This document shows, piece by piece, positions 10,494-22,193 of a stretch of DNA of 64,000 nt. This DNA comes from Steinernema hermaphroditum (lineage: Eukaryota; Nematoda; Chromadorea; Rhabditida; Steinernematidae): assembly GCA_030435675.1 (NCBI GenBank), contig CM059622.1, positions 14,570,001-14,634,000 of the forward strand. The letters run 5' to 3'. The notes under the pieces were generated by a model. That model saw only the letters and a list, made by a program, of their open reading frames with translations. It made no database searches and was not told where the DNA came from. A program made the position numbers and the translations under genes. Position 1 is the stretch's first letter, and the number at the start of each line of letters is the position of its first letter.

Positions 10494-10993
10494 ATGTTTG
10501 ATCAAGTCGATCAAATTCTATCTACTCTCATTGAAAGGTACCTGTTCTTTTAAATTTTCAAGCAAAAATGTTATATTCATGTTATACCATGAACAGAAGG
10601 GCCTCATATGACACGTACCACGATGTTCGGAGTCATAAATACTATGATCTTTTAGCGTTGATGGCACTGATATGTATAACCACTTAATCACCAATTTTCC
10701 AACTTCTTCTCCGCACCGCTGCACGCGTGTCAAAAAAAGTGTTGCAACGCGCCGTTATCGTCGTCTCGACGGCGGTGCACAATCGACCGTGATCGGTTGG
10801 ATAAAGATAGCGCCAGCTTTCGAGAGTTGAGTAGAGGCGAGAGACCAGCGTTTACCTCGGCGCGATCGCGGCGTCGTGTTGTTGTAATGCAGCTTGACGA
10901 AAAGCTCCCACAGCGATCGCGGGTCTTCCAGCAGCCCGCAGAGAAGAACTCTTCGGCATTGTGCAAGCGCTACGTGCCGAATTTGTTTTCGAA

Positions 10994-13900
10994 ATGAAGT
11001 TTCGATGGTTTCTGTTTTGTTTGTGTGTTGTGGTCGTTATTGTGACAAGTACGGTAGCGGCGAAGAAGAAGCATGTCCGCGCGACTGCCGCTGAAGACGC
11101 TGTGTCACCCTCGCCGCCCGCGGGAGGAAAGAAAACGGGGGCGAGAAAGGCTGCTGAGGTGGGTTTGTTTACAGATCAAGTATCATCGATATTATCCGAA
11201 TTTATTAAACCATATTTCGTCTAGTTGGCCCTTACTGTTCATCGGAAAGATGTCTCTAAGTCTCAAATACAAACAAGTCCAACAAAATAAGTGAAATATT
11301 TGAAAAGAAACCATAATAAACGTCCAGATTTAACGTTTTTATCGGTATAGATCTAATTTGATCGACCTCAAACAACATGTCATTCTGGCCGAGTGGTCTA
11401 AGGCGCTGCGTTCAGGTCGCAGTCCTCTTCGGAGGGCGCAGGTTCGAATCCTGCGGATGACAGAAACTTTTCTTTACATTCATAATGCATAATTTTCCAT
11501 TTAATCATTTCCTTTTCCCTTTCAGAAAAACATCCCCCAACCCGATCCTCCAATGCCGTCGCACGGCACAAAGATGGAAGACTACACAATCGAATATGTC
11601 GACGAAGACAAGATCGATGAGATCTTGCGTGACACCACCAAGAATTTGGTTATCTTCTTCTGTAGGTCATTTGCTATCGCTTTCTTCGACCCTAAATGCT
11701 AGAAACTTTTTTCTGAGTGGCATGTTGAGGACAAAAGCGATGGGACTCCTTTTGGAAGCATGAGCAATTAAACGCGTTCTATAGAGTTACTCATCTATGC
11801 AACTTCAACCACACACATCGACTGCTTAAAACACCAAATTGCCCGATTACTACCAATTAATACCACAACCACAAAATAACAGTTACCGAATAATGTCAAA
11901 ATTCAGATGACGGAAAAATCAAGTGTCCGGACTGTGGAAACGCCCTTTCCGAAATTGAAGAGATCGACGACGACATCGAAGCCACTGGATACATTGAGGT
12001 ACTCCTCCCTCCCATCTTCGAGCAACATCCCTACCTCAGGTTGTGAAAACGGACGACCGAGGCGTAGCACGCGAATTCGGCATCACCACTTTCCCTTCAC
12101 TCGTCTATATGCGCCGAAAGCGTCCTATCTACTACGACGGCGATTTCAAGGACTCCGAGGATGTGCTCCACTGGATTCGATCGCACGAAGAGGTCGTCAC
12201 CTGGGATCTGACCGACGACAGCTTCGAAGATAAAACCGACTCATATTCTCCAGATGAGGGAACTCTCGACTGGTTCGTGATGTTCTACGACGCGGACGAA
12301 CCCGACTGCAATGCTTTTGTCGCCGTCTGGGAGACGGTGGCACACAAACTGCGGGGTTTGGTGCATGTTGGAAAAGTGGACACGACCATCAATGACGACG
12401 TCATGGAACGGTTCCGGCTGGATGACGATCAGTGCCCCACTTTCATCCTGTAGGTTGATTTTGCCCCAGAGCAATGATGCCGATCGAGTCCGAAATCCAA
12501 CCGAGACTCGATTCCCAATAACTCATCGAGTCTGATTCCGGAGTCGTCGGCATCACAATATAAAAATACGAAAATATTCGAAAGAACTTAGGCTGGGAAC
12601 TATCCTAATCAGCTGTAGAGACCCACGAACGTATATTTTCTACAGCATTGACAATGACGACGTTATCCTTTTAAATAATCGGGTTTTTAGAATGGATGAG
12701 AACTAGGAAATGGATAAGAACTTAGGCATGGAACTATCCTAAGGGCAATCTTTTTTAATTTTTTTACTAAAATCCGTAAGGGCATGAGCTTTCCACTGAA
12801 ATTTTTCTGTAAGTGTATTTTTCCGAATATTTTCGTATTTTTTATATTTTCGATCTCTTTAATATAAGTTCACGTTCAGTCCTTCTGCTTTATCGACTAT
12901 TTTAAAGCGATCATCAAAGGTCTAGCTAGTTTCGATAAGCGCCAAGATATAGCAAAAGCTATAAAACGCTCTGCAGAGATGGGCCAACTAGCTAGCCCAG
13001 ATTCACAGATGTAGAAACTGGCAGAATTTGTATTCATCTTATGTGATAGCCATTTGTGATATATCCCTTTTTCGGTCTTGGTCCGGAATCTCGAAATCAA
13101 TGTCGATGTATTATAGAGTTTCTTCTCACTGGCCAGTTACTCTCAAAGTGTTTCACATCATGTGCCCATTTAGATTCCACCGCGGAAAGATGTACCGCTA
13201 CAACGACGCCGCCAAGGACGTGAAGAGCTTCGTCACCTTCGCCATGACCAAATTCAAGGACCAGCGTGGCCATCGCGTGCCCGAACCCCCCACCGCCCTC
13301 GAGCACTTCTACGAACATGTCAAAGAACGCCTTATCGACGCCTTGGTAAGCGGAAATCCCTCGAAGTCGAAAACATTATAAGAGGGAAACACTCTTTGGT
13401 TTCTTAAGGACGCATGGAGCGGAGAAGGTGCAAAACAACGCGACTAGCTGTAAACATTATTCTCGAAAAAGACGGAGTTTATAACTTAAATCCAAAAGAT
13501 CAAATTCAGTGCTGTCCTAGTATATCTTCACCCGATAAAACAAGATCGGCTTACAATTTTCAACCACCAAACAATATAATTATGGTCCTAGCAGTAGCAC
13601 TAACAAGGAAATCAGCGCGTTAGCCAATTTGTCCATATTTTAGAAGCAAAACAACAGGAAGTACGTTCTTCCTTTGTTAAATGACTGCGAGTCATAGATC
13701 GCTTTGCTACACACATCAACATCAAATTGTTAGCATGTTATTCCTTGTGTCTGATGACGTAGCCAGTTGCACAACGTTGCTCATTCTGAACATGATGTAC
13801 AGTTAAAAAAATACACCCCAAAATGGTTATGAAGGATTAGTGTTTGTTCCATTTCATACCGCCAACTCAAATGGAACCTCTCCAAGAACACGTTTAAATT

Positions 13901-15281
13901 AAAATTTGGTTAACTTTGGTTTAAATTCCACACATTCAAACAGTCCTTCAACTAGAGACCAACTAGGCAAATATTGACCCTACGTTGACAGCTTTCTGTC
14001 TGATCAATGTAAGAAGGACTTGTGCAGAATTCACGCGAACTATGCGCCCATTTACCGAAAATTGAGCCCGTTCCTTTGTTGACTTGCTTGTTTCCGGAGC
14101 AGCATCATTAGCTGTCAAAGCTGCAATATGAAGTGGACTACTTTCCTCAAAACATTGTTGTAATTTAGCTTGACGAAAAGCTCCCATAGCGATCGCGGGG
14201 CTTCCAGCAGCCCTCAGGAAAATAGTCCACTTCATATTTCAGCTTTGATAGCTAATGATGCTGCTCCGGAAACATGCATCATTCGGCAGAAACATCTCAA
14301 CCGTCTTATTTGAGATTTAGACCGTTCCTTTTTGCGCTTTCATCCGTCTTGTTTTCCGAGGATGTGAGCCGTGCCCCCTTCATAGTCGTAATGTGATCAA
14401 CGAGGTAGCATGCATAACTATTAGTTTATGGGTCACAAACAGGCTGGATAAGAGATTTTATTTGATAGCACTGGTAGCACTAAAGGGTCACATATACTTT
14501 TTTTTGGAAACTCGGAAATCCGATCCGAAATCCGCCAGCTCTAGTTCAAACTCCTGGTGGTCACGATCCCATGGGGAATAAAAACGTTAAAACGGCATTA
14601 TGCTCCTCCTCTTCTTGCTGCCTGCTTCCAGGAGTTGCATAGCTATTAGTTTATGGGTGACAAACAAGCTGGATAAGAGATTTTATTTGATAGCACTGGT
14701 AGCACTAAAGGGTCACATATACTTTTTTGGGTTTCCCAAAAATTGGTAAGCGGCATATAACAATCTAGGGGAACGGTCCAGATCCGATATCTACGAGGAG
14801 ACGGTCGGAATCCGTGCTCGTTCCTGGGTTACGGACTGCGATTGAAAAGAATTTACGATGATAGTTCAAATATCAAGTCGATGCTCCGAATTCCAGGTCC
14901 ATTCTGGGGGATACTTCAAACTGGAGCTGGCGTTTCAGATTGGAACTCGGAAATCCGATCCGAAATCCGCCAGCTCTAGTTCGAACTCCTGGTGGTCAAG
15001 ATCCCATGGGGAATAAAAACGTTGCTGCCTGCTTCCAGGGGTTCTGTAGTACATGTTCTCAGTAGCGAATAGCGCATGCAATGAACTGTTTTTAAAAGCG
15101 ATCTATGCCTAAATAACGCTGTCTTCTTAGTTCAAAGCGTTCAATTCTCACATTTTAGGACGACAGCCAAACGTTGACTGTGGTAGGCGTCGGCGGCCTC
15201 ATCGTCATCGTCGCCTTCACTCTCCTCTGCAAAGCCTACCGTATCCAGAAGCAGTCTTCTGAGAAATCAAAGACCAATTAG
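10994..15281 (+). CDS. Transmembrane thioredoxin/PDI-like protein
   Basis: Six exons: 10994-11158, 11526-11661, 11907-11998, 12040-12449, 13174-13345 and 15159-15281. All join in phase to give about 365 residues. The ATG at 10994 is preferred over an in-frame one at 10961 because it starts a clean signal peptide (MKFRWFLFCLCVVVVIVTST). A basic Ala/Pro linker is followed by a thioredoxin-like domain (LVIFFYDGKIKCPDC, a CxxC motif; cis-Pro region GITTFPSLVYM). A second thioredoxin-like domain comes next (DWFVMFYDADEPDC, one Cys only; cis-Pro CPTFILFHRGK). A C-terminal transmembrane helix (LTVVGVGGLIVIVAFTLLC) and a Lys-rich tail end the protein. The first domain may be redox active; the second probably is not. 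An ER membrane location fits PDI-family topology (inference). The exact subfamily is not identified. Introns hold a tRNA and several repeat elements, listed separately. Confidence 0.85.
11379..11462 (+). tRNA. tRNA-Leu(CAG), copy 5, inside an intron
   Basis: The only plus-strand copy, identical in sequence to copies 1, 3 and 4, with anticodon CAG and a nearby T-rich terminator. It sits wholly inside intron 1 (11159-11525) of the thioredoxin-like gene, in the same orientation as the host gene, so Pol III and Pol II units overlap. Confidence 0.95.
12556..12856. mobile_element. MITE-like element with terminal inverted repeats
   Basis: Inside intron 4 of the thioredoxin-like gene. The left end AAATACGAAAATATTCG (from about 12563) is matched by its reverse complement CGAATATTTTCGTATTT at about 12825-12841. 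Pairing extends through ATATAAA on the outer side, with one extra T. The arms are about 25 bp and the element about 300 bp, with no ORF. Inside are two copies of GAACTTAGG..GGAACTATCCTAA (about 12584 and 12718). This is the build of a non-autonomous DNA transposon; no family is assigned. Confidence 0.55.
14090..14274. repeat. 185-bp intronic fold-back containing host 5' flank copy
   Basis: In intron 5 of the thioredoxin-like gene. The left arm (14090-14148, GTTTCCGGAGCAGCATCATT...) and right arm (14217-14274) are near-perfect reverse complements over about 58 bp with a handful of mismatches. Between them, 14155-14213 matches the host gene's own upstream sequence 10879-10937 at 55 of 59 positions in the same orientation. 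Transcribed as part of the intron it would form a long hairpin with that copy in its loop. Confidence 0.75.
14411..15023. repeat. Interspersed direct repeats A and B in intron 5
   Basis: Repeat A, about 95 bp (TATTAGTTTATGGGT..GGGTCACATATAC), lies at 14411-14506 and 14637-14731. Repeat B, about 83 bp (CTCGGAAATCCGATCC..GGGGAATAAAAACGTT), lies at 14506-14588 and 14942-15023. A short GCTGCCTGCTTCCAGG string follows both B copies. Order A-B-A-x-B suggests duplication of a block followed by insertion or loss. The copies are more than 95 percent alike, so the event is recent. Confidence 0.8.
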
Positions 15282-18200
15282 ACGCCAGGATGTCACTTCG
15301 TACATTCTCCTTCCGTTAGATGTGTTTAAGATGTTTATATTCATTGGAAATGTCTCCAGAGCGCCCCCCGTTTTTACCCGTCTTTCACCCCAAATTAATC
15401 AAAACCGCTAGTTTCTGCATTAAAACTGCCTCTCCTACAATGCTCTCCCCCCAATTAGGCCCCAGCGCTCTTCTCGGCTGACCTCGTCGGCCACGCAATC
15501 TCTATGTCTATGTCTGTAAATTGCCCCGAGCCTCATTAGTTCTCAGCCAATTAGTGATGTTTAAATTGTTGTCAACAGTGCCGTTGTTTTGCCGTCCGTT
15601 TCCATGGCATTTCAGGAGGGCTCCTCTACGGCAACTCAAGCGACGAGAGGAAAACTCATTACCTGAAAAGGGGCTGGGCGATCGTTTTTTGTGGCTGTGA
15701 CTTAAGTGGGGGCAACGTTGTCCACAGCCATAGGCCTTCTTTGTCAAACTAAAGAAAGTCCTATGAGAGCTTCAGATTTTGGAGTACAGGTAGAGTTCCT
15801 TACCCATTGCTTTCTGGAGTACTGGTAGGGGGTTTATCGCTTGGATAGTTTCATACGTGGTGAACATCCTGGTGTCCCATATGTCGTTCCAAAAAAGAAG
15901 GGAACTCTGAACCTTTGATTATAGTAGTTGTACTGAACTATGTACAGTATCCCAACACTTATAAGTTGGAGTAATAGGTGCGTATACGACGAATATACAA
16001 TCCCATTTATTGACGATTCTAACTTAACGTTTGGCGGATTTCTAAAGAGCTTTTGAAATAGGGAAAGCATGGTTATGCTTGTAGATCAAAAGGCTTTGTC
16101 GCTCTCATTGGATGGGTGGATTCAGATCGCATTATGTGTGGAAAAGAGGTGAGATTTAGGCTAGGATATATCGGTCTTCCTTGAACTTGAGACAGTAAGA
16201 TTTGGCCCAATTTTAAGCCGTTTTCTCGTTGGATATGGAGTGCCAAATGATTGGATGAACAGTACCTGGTTCTGTTCGAATTCTCCATGGCTCAAAGGCA
16301 GTGTTTGGTCGAAAATGTTTCAAAAAAACCACGCCGTTAATGGCATCGTACATCTCACTATATTGAGCACTGTATATGTAAATATAAAGTACGAGTTTCA
16401 GTTCCATTTTTGCGAAGCCATAGGTTCTTTAAAACCACAATTTTATGGCTGTTTAGAACATCTAGGCCGTGTTTTCAGCTTAATTTGATCCTTCACTATG
16501 TCATTATTTTCAGAGTTATGAGTTCTGATTTTCAAAAATTGTAGACTAAAACCATCTAATTGGAAACAAAGTGAGTGATTTCGCGGTTTTGGCCGCCGTG
16601 CCTCAGGCTCCCGGGGCTGGCCGCCGACGGGAAGAGGGGGCTCGTCGCAGCGGTCCCCGGCCTGGCCAAGGCTTCATCTCGCCTCGTGTGCTCTATCGAT
16701 CGTTTTGTTGTCGTCCTCGTCGTCGTCGTCGTCGACGGCGTCGCCGTCGTGGATGGCGACGACGGCGACGTTGTGTTGGCCAAGTCCGGCGACGCGGCGA
16801 CGCGAATACCGCCACAACAGCACGCGACGGCTCGGACATCGCCGCCGCCGCCGTCGTCCCCTTAGGCGACTCCGCGTGTGGACTTTTCGATCTTAATCCG
16901 AAGATCGTCCAGGTGTCCACCCTCCAGATCGCGATGTCCCCGAGCGTCCCGCGTGCTAATCACGAACGCCGGCGTCTGGCCAATTGAAAAGCGGTCATTT
17001 TAATTAATTGCTGATGGCGAAAAGTTGATTGGGAAATGCGTGGAACGAGAAAAACAGCCGACGAGAGGTCGTTTCCAGGACGGCGCCGCGTCTGATATTC
17101 GTCTCGCTTCTGCGGCTTCGGTGGGAATGTCCGTTTCGGGAGCTAATTAATGACGTGGTCCAAGCAGCTTTTTCTTTAAGTAAATTTCGCCAAATTCATT
17201 TCCGTCCGAACATTTAATAAATCCAATAAATCTGCGTGAAAATGAACTAAATTTTACATTATTGCCTCCTCATATAAGCTATAAATGGCTGTAAATAGTC
17301 GTTTATCACTGGAGTGTTGCTCTTGAAGTCGTTCAAATAGTTCATGGTGCTATTTGGATCATTTTACTTATTAAATATAAGCACCTTCTTATTATGTTTC
17401 TTATTTATGAATGAGTTGTGAAATGAGACCTTCGATAATATCACAGCCATAGCTATTAGTTTGTGTGGATTGACTTAGGTCCACCTTCTTCTTCCTTCTT
17501 CTAGCTATCATGCTATGTATCTCCCGCTTTTCACCCATTCTGACTTGTACTAGCAGTGCGAAATGCGTAAAGCGTGCGTTTTGAAGTGCCGATATGGGTC
17601 GTTGAGGCGATGATGGATGGCATCTTCCATCGAGCCGTTGCAAGTGTGCGCGAAAAAGTGGAGTGTTGAGATGTTTCCAGTGAAAAACTGTTTTATATTA
17701 ATCGAAATCTCTTTCAATATTCGGGATATTCATCGAAAGTTTTCGTCTACTTAAAAAACATCGGTTCGAAAGCAGTGTCTTTGGCGGTGGCTGTGTCCTC
17801 AGGGCTAAGGCGACCTTCGTGATGACTTTTCATGCAGCCGAATGCCCGGCATCGTACATCTGGTTGTTGATGTCCGTCTAAAGTTCGAACCAGATATCAG
17901 GTATTTGAACCACATATCTTTGAACCTGTCGGTAAATCATTTAAATTAGAGAAGGCAGTTTGCCAATAAATGTCGCATCGGATAGATGCAAAAAAATGAG
18001 TTAAGCTATTTCTGGCTCCAGAGGTTGGATGTTTCTCTAGCTCTAGGACACATTATTGCACGTAGTCAATCAAGAGCGACTTCAAAAAAGCCAATTTTCA
18101 TCGCTTAACCTTTTTGGAACCGCTTGCTGAGTCAATGCGATGCGACCGCATGCCTTCCCTCTGTTTGAGTAATATTTCTTGATTCTACTATTTGGAAAAA

Positions 18201-21200
18201 ACGTGGTTAATCAGAACAACTTGAGACATGTTTCTATTCGAAAGGACCATGAGCGGTTAAATTCAGCTGTCAGTCGCAACGATAATAACGCTTTTCAATG
18301 AGTTTTATGGGGGACGTGTACCACATAAATTTTTGATTTATTACCCCCACAGCGCTTCGCAAGTTGCAGGATTGTTGCCAGTCGCCACTGCTTTCCTATC
18401 AGTTTATGGGTAGAGAAACCACCGCGGGAATATTTCATGCACCTTTTTCACCCTTCTCAAAATGAAGGTCGATCCACCTGTGACCGAGGGTTGTTGTGCA
18501 AGCGCTTTCCTGCAGTCTTGGAAGATCCTCTAGGAACAATACATTCATTCCGGTTCAGGTGAACCCGTGCGCTATGCGAACTGAAAACTAGCATACAGGC
18601 AGTTAGTGTAATGTTAGTCATTAGTCAAAGTTGTTAGAGCATTAGTCTAATGTTAGCCCCAAAAGGACTCCAACTTATATGCACACCTTTTCAGCTCGAT
18701 CTGAGGCGGACACTTCTGAAGGTTCCCTTGGTCAAGTTTGTTAGTTAAGTTTTAATTTAAGTTCTCTCTTTCAGAAATGAGTTAAGTGAGCGGTTGTCCT
18801 TAGCGGTCATTATCGATTTAATGATCGCCCCGGCTCCCAGATGGCCTGGCCATCTACATTCCCAACAACCCCAAGATAAGCCGAAGCTTTGCTACAACTC
18901 CGAAGTCTGCGCCGTTTCCCCTCTGCTTCAACCCTCTTCTGCTCATTTCCCACAAAGCCTCATGTCAGATTACCACATCCAATAGAAAGCGCCTGGCCAT
19001 ACTGTGATAACGTTCTCTCGTAGCTACCGTAAACGCATCCATTTCAAATTCATTTAAGTACATGTCTCAATTTTAATTTTTGAGAATTTTATCGTATTTA
19101 AAACGTATGCACTTCCGCCATTATCGCATTTTGTCGGACTTGACCGGATCTACGGAATGAACGTGATGGTTTAAATGTCCATTTTAAAATAGCTCAGTTA
19201 AAGAGATGTACTAAGAACAAAAAATGAACTTTAGGAAGGCGTCTTCTTGAAATTTCGATGAGTCATGTGAAAATTGACCAGGAAGTAGCATAAGAGTCCA
19301 GTTTCCATGGAAACGTGTCCCTGGTGATGAGCTGAATAGATGGCTAAGTAGCAGATTGTGTCCGGCACTATCCTAGTGCGGGTTTAGATTCACTTAGTGC
19401 CGCCAAACTTTATAATCTTCGTGATCTTTAGCTCGCACTTTTGAACCGTGTCCCCCACTATTCGTTCTGGTATTCGCAGCAAAGAATATTCGTTGTTCCG
19501 TCCGGAAAAAATTGAATTTTTAGAATTTAGAAAACGAGTTCCTTTAGCTGGATGTTTAAGGTTTCCTTGTGGAAATTACGCGGTGCTGACGTAGGCATAT
19601 TTCGAAATAAGTAACGAGCTTTCCTCATAAACAAAAACAAGGGAAGCTGATAGGAACGAGAAGCTCCAGATTTCGAAATAGTGCACTTAAGGAACGGCGA
19701 TAAGAAGGGGCGTATTTAGTAAAGTACGGATACCACAGCTGATTTGGCTGCTTTCCCTGGGAATCTGATGTAATTACTGTTCATTCAAGTGTTATGTTCA
19801 TTTAGGTTTAGAGTCTAACTGAACATAAAAGTGTACTACTTCCGATGATTTCGAAAGTCGGCGTGTTTCAAAACGCGCATTTTTCGGTGCTTTATAGGAG
19901 TCAATGAGGGTAGAATTCCTATTAAGGAGGAAGGGGACCTCAGATGAACTAAACTAATCAGGAGAGTAGAGGCCTCATAATAATGGAGCATAGTAATAGT
20001 ATTCTCGCTTCATCACCCTATATGTTGGCATTCACCTTTTCACTGAAAGTGGTAACATTATTTATGTTTAAATTCTAAACGCGTTGTTGCCAAAGTCAGA
20101 TTCAGATGGTCTTTTGGAATCCAGATTCTCAGAAATCGCCGAGACTCCCTTACTGCACAATTTCTCATGTAAACCTGTAGTCATACCTGTAGTCGAATGT
20201 AGTCATACGGATTGCTATAGGGCACCGTGTTTTAAAGTGTATAAAAACAAGTAGAGCCGGAATCCCACCACTGCTGACAACAAGATGTCCGACATCAGGA
20301 ATCCGGCTGCGTGAGAAGACATCCCGAAGGTCGCCGACGCTCTGAGAACCAGCGAAGACGCAACATGGACCACGAACTCATGTTCCCGAAGCAGATGCGA
20401 GCCCCAAAGCCGCTTTTGTGCCGCAAACGCTCCAGAAACAGAAGATTCGTCGCCATTTCCGAAGTGTACCCGATTCCGAGATGCCCCGTGAAGTGCGCTG
20501 TCTACGACCAGTTCGCCGCGCCAGGGATGAAGCCGGCCACTACGAGACATCCTCTGTCTGTTATTCGGTGTCATGCAAGGCGAAATGCCTTTGATCCATG
20601 AAATAAAGTCGTAAAGTCGGAGACAAAAAGGGAAATTCTTGTAGATCCAACTAATTCCGTCCATTTCGTACAGAGATGAAAATACAGAGAAAAGTACAGA
20701 GATGAAAATGATAATGATGCTTTCCAGCACTAAGGAAATCCGCCTAAAAACGTTAAAACTAAGTCAGTCTGCTACATAGCGATTTGCTCAGCTCAGTCAT
20801 CTTACATATGAAACATCGCCAAAACGCGAAACTTCCAATCAGCTTTTTCGACTTTATACTTCGGCTCTCACTCCTGGAACCGCACTTTCAAAATCTCCTT
20901 AATCTCTTTGTCGTACTGTGAACAAATTCGGCTGATTGTAATAGCTAGAAAACAAGCTTTAGTTGCTGGACGGTGTTATACTTATATGTTTCTCTAGAAT
21001 GCATAAAGAAACAGATTTAAAAAAACCATGAGCTTAACTATAAACTAGGTGGCTGGGGAATCGCCGGTGAGAAATGGATATATCCTCGGTGAGAACGAGT
21101 AATTTTTTTGCTTTTTAGTATGCCTAGAGTGCCCATTTGCAGGAGCAAAACACTCAGGTGGCAGTACTAGTGTACCAAATTTCAGTCTGATCGGCTGGGG

Positions 21201-22120
21201 ACACCTTTAAATGTTCCTTTGTGAGTATTACTGTAGCGACACAGTTCTCGTGGAACGTGGTGCTGGAACGTGCTGTTGATTTTTAAGTTGATTTTAAGCT
21301 GTAAAGATAGATTACCGTCCTTCGTCACAGCCAGACGCTAGAGCATGGTAGAGCAAACCATTACGGTAGCTTTTTTTCCATTGCTTCATTGTAACTTTGT
21401 GGCAAATGTCCAGTTCATCCCTCGCAATAAAGAAGAGTGCAACCCAAACCAAAACGTCAGCTTGCCCATGGTCCCTGCTAATAAAAACAACCGGTTTTGA
21501 GCCGAGCGAACTATAATTACTCCGCTTTTTACGACTCTCCTTCCTGTCCGATCGTTGACTGAAAAAGGGCTCTCCGCATCTCTTTCTCGATTGGATAATT
21601 GAATCAGACAGCCGGGACAATGGCAAGAGGCGTGAAGTCGTTTCCCAGGAAACAAGGTCACTCACTTTCTGGCGTCTTAGAAGTAAACGTTTTTTTTGCC
21701 GCGCTTGTCCGACGACGAACAATGCATTCTACTTTTCTCCTTTCATGCTATTTGTAATACTCCCACGGAAAAGTCCCAACAACGTCGCTGGAATGTCTCC
21801 TTTGACTGCGATTGACATTTTGTCCACTGTTCCACACGGACCCGTGGGAATTGTTAACAACATGTGAAGGAAAGTGATTATTCGTTATTGATTGCTTCCA
21901 CTTGTTTTTCGAGGACTCCTCTGCAAAAGTCGCTCTTCTTGACAACGCCTCCATTACGATGCACTTTCCGTATAAATCCGTTTCGTGATGGCAGTTTTGC
22001 GAATCGCTTAGATTAGGGAAATTAGGCGGTCGTTTTGTGGCATTAAGTCTAGACGCGGGATGAGCTTTAATTAGCCGATTTCTTCAGAAGGACAAGGCGA
22101 GAGCGAGTAGGAAAAAAATT
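15282..22120. other. Gene-poor region with GC-rich island at 16.6-16.95 kb
   Basis: No complete gene is recognised. The GC-rich stretch 16590-16960 has a (GTC)n tract that makes long Arg-, Val- or Thr-rich ORFs in several frames on both strands; these are low-complexity artefacts, and a promoter or enhancer role is possible. Minus-strand ORFs at 15508-15747 and 21312-21954 have no recognisable domains or splice context. Small local repeats occur near 18.6 kb (GTTAGT) and 20.17 kb (CTGTAGTCATAC). Confidence 0.4.
20236..20610 (+). pseudogene. Possible small intronless gene or retro-pseudogene
   Basis: A TATA-like GTATAAAAA (20238) is followed by an ATG at 20285 and an AATAAA signal at 20601-20606, a compact intronless transcript layout. 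The frame from the ATG gives MSDIRNPAA and a TGA, then stays open for about 58 codons (EDIPKVADALRTSED...). Another plus frame is open from about 20347 to a TGA near 20600, with several basic and Cys residues. A third reaches 20601. The minus strand is also open (20730-20215). No frame matches a family I know. Either a decayed processed copy or a non-coding transcript is possible. Confidence 0.25.
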
Positions 22121-22193
22121 TGCCCCGAGTGAGGATCGAACTCACGACCTTCAGATTATGAGACTGACGCGCTGCCTACTGCGCTATCGAGGC
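22121..22193 (-). tRNA. tRNA-Met(CAT), elongator type
   Basis: A 73-nt tRNA on the minus strand. The acceptor stem GCCTCGA pairs with TCGGGGC (one G-T wobble), the discriminator is A, the anticodon loop is CTCATAA, and the B box is GAGTTCGATCC. It is a standard nuclear elongator methionine tRNA, flanked by gene-poor DNA. Confidence 0.93.

Noticed and set aside
16571..16987. Arg-rich 138-residue ORF and its Val- and Thr-rich counterparts
   Set aside because: All come from one (GTC)n/GC-rich tract read in different frames on both strands; no domain, splice context or consistent coding bias.
20215..20730. 171-residue minus-strand ORF
   Set aside because: It overlaps a plus-strand TATA/ATG/AATAAA arrangement, shows no known domain, and its hydrophobic ends arise from AT-rich flanks.
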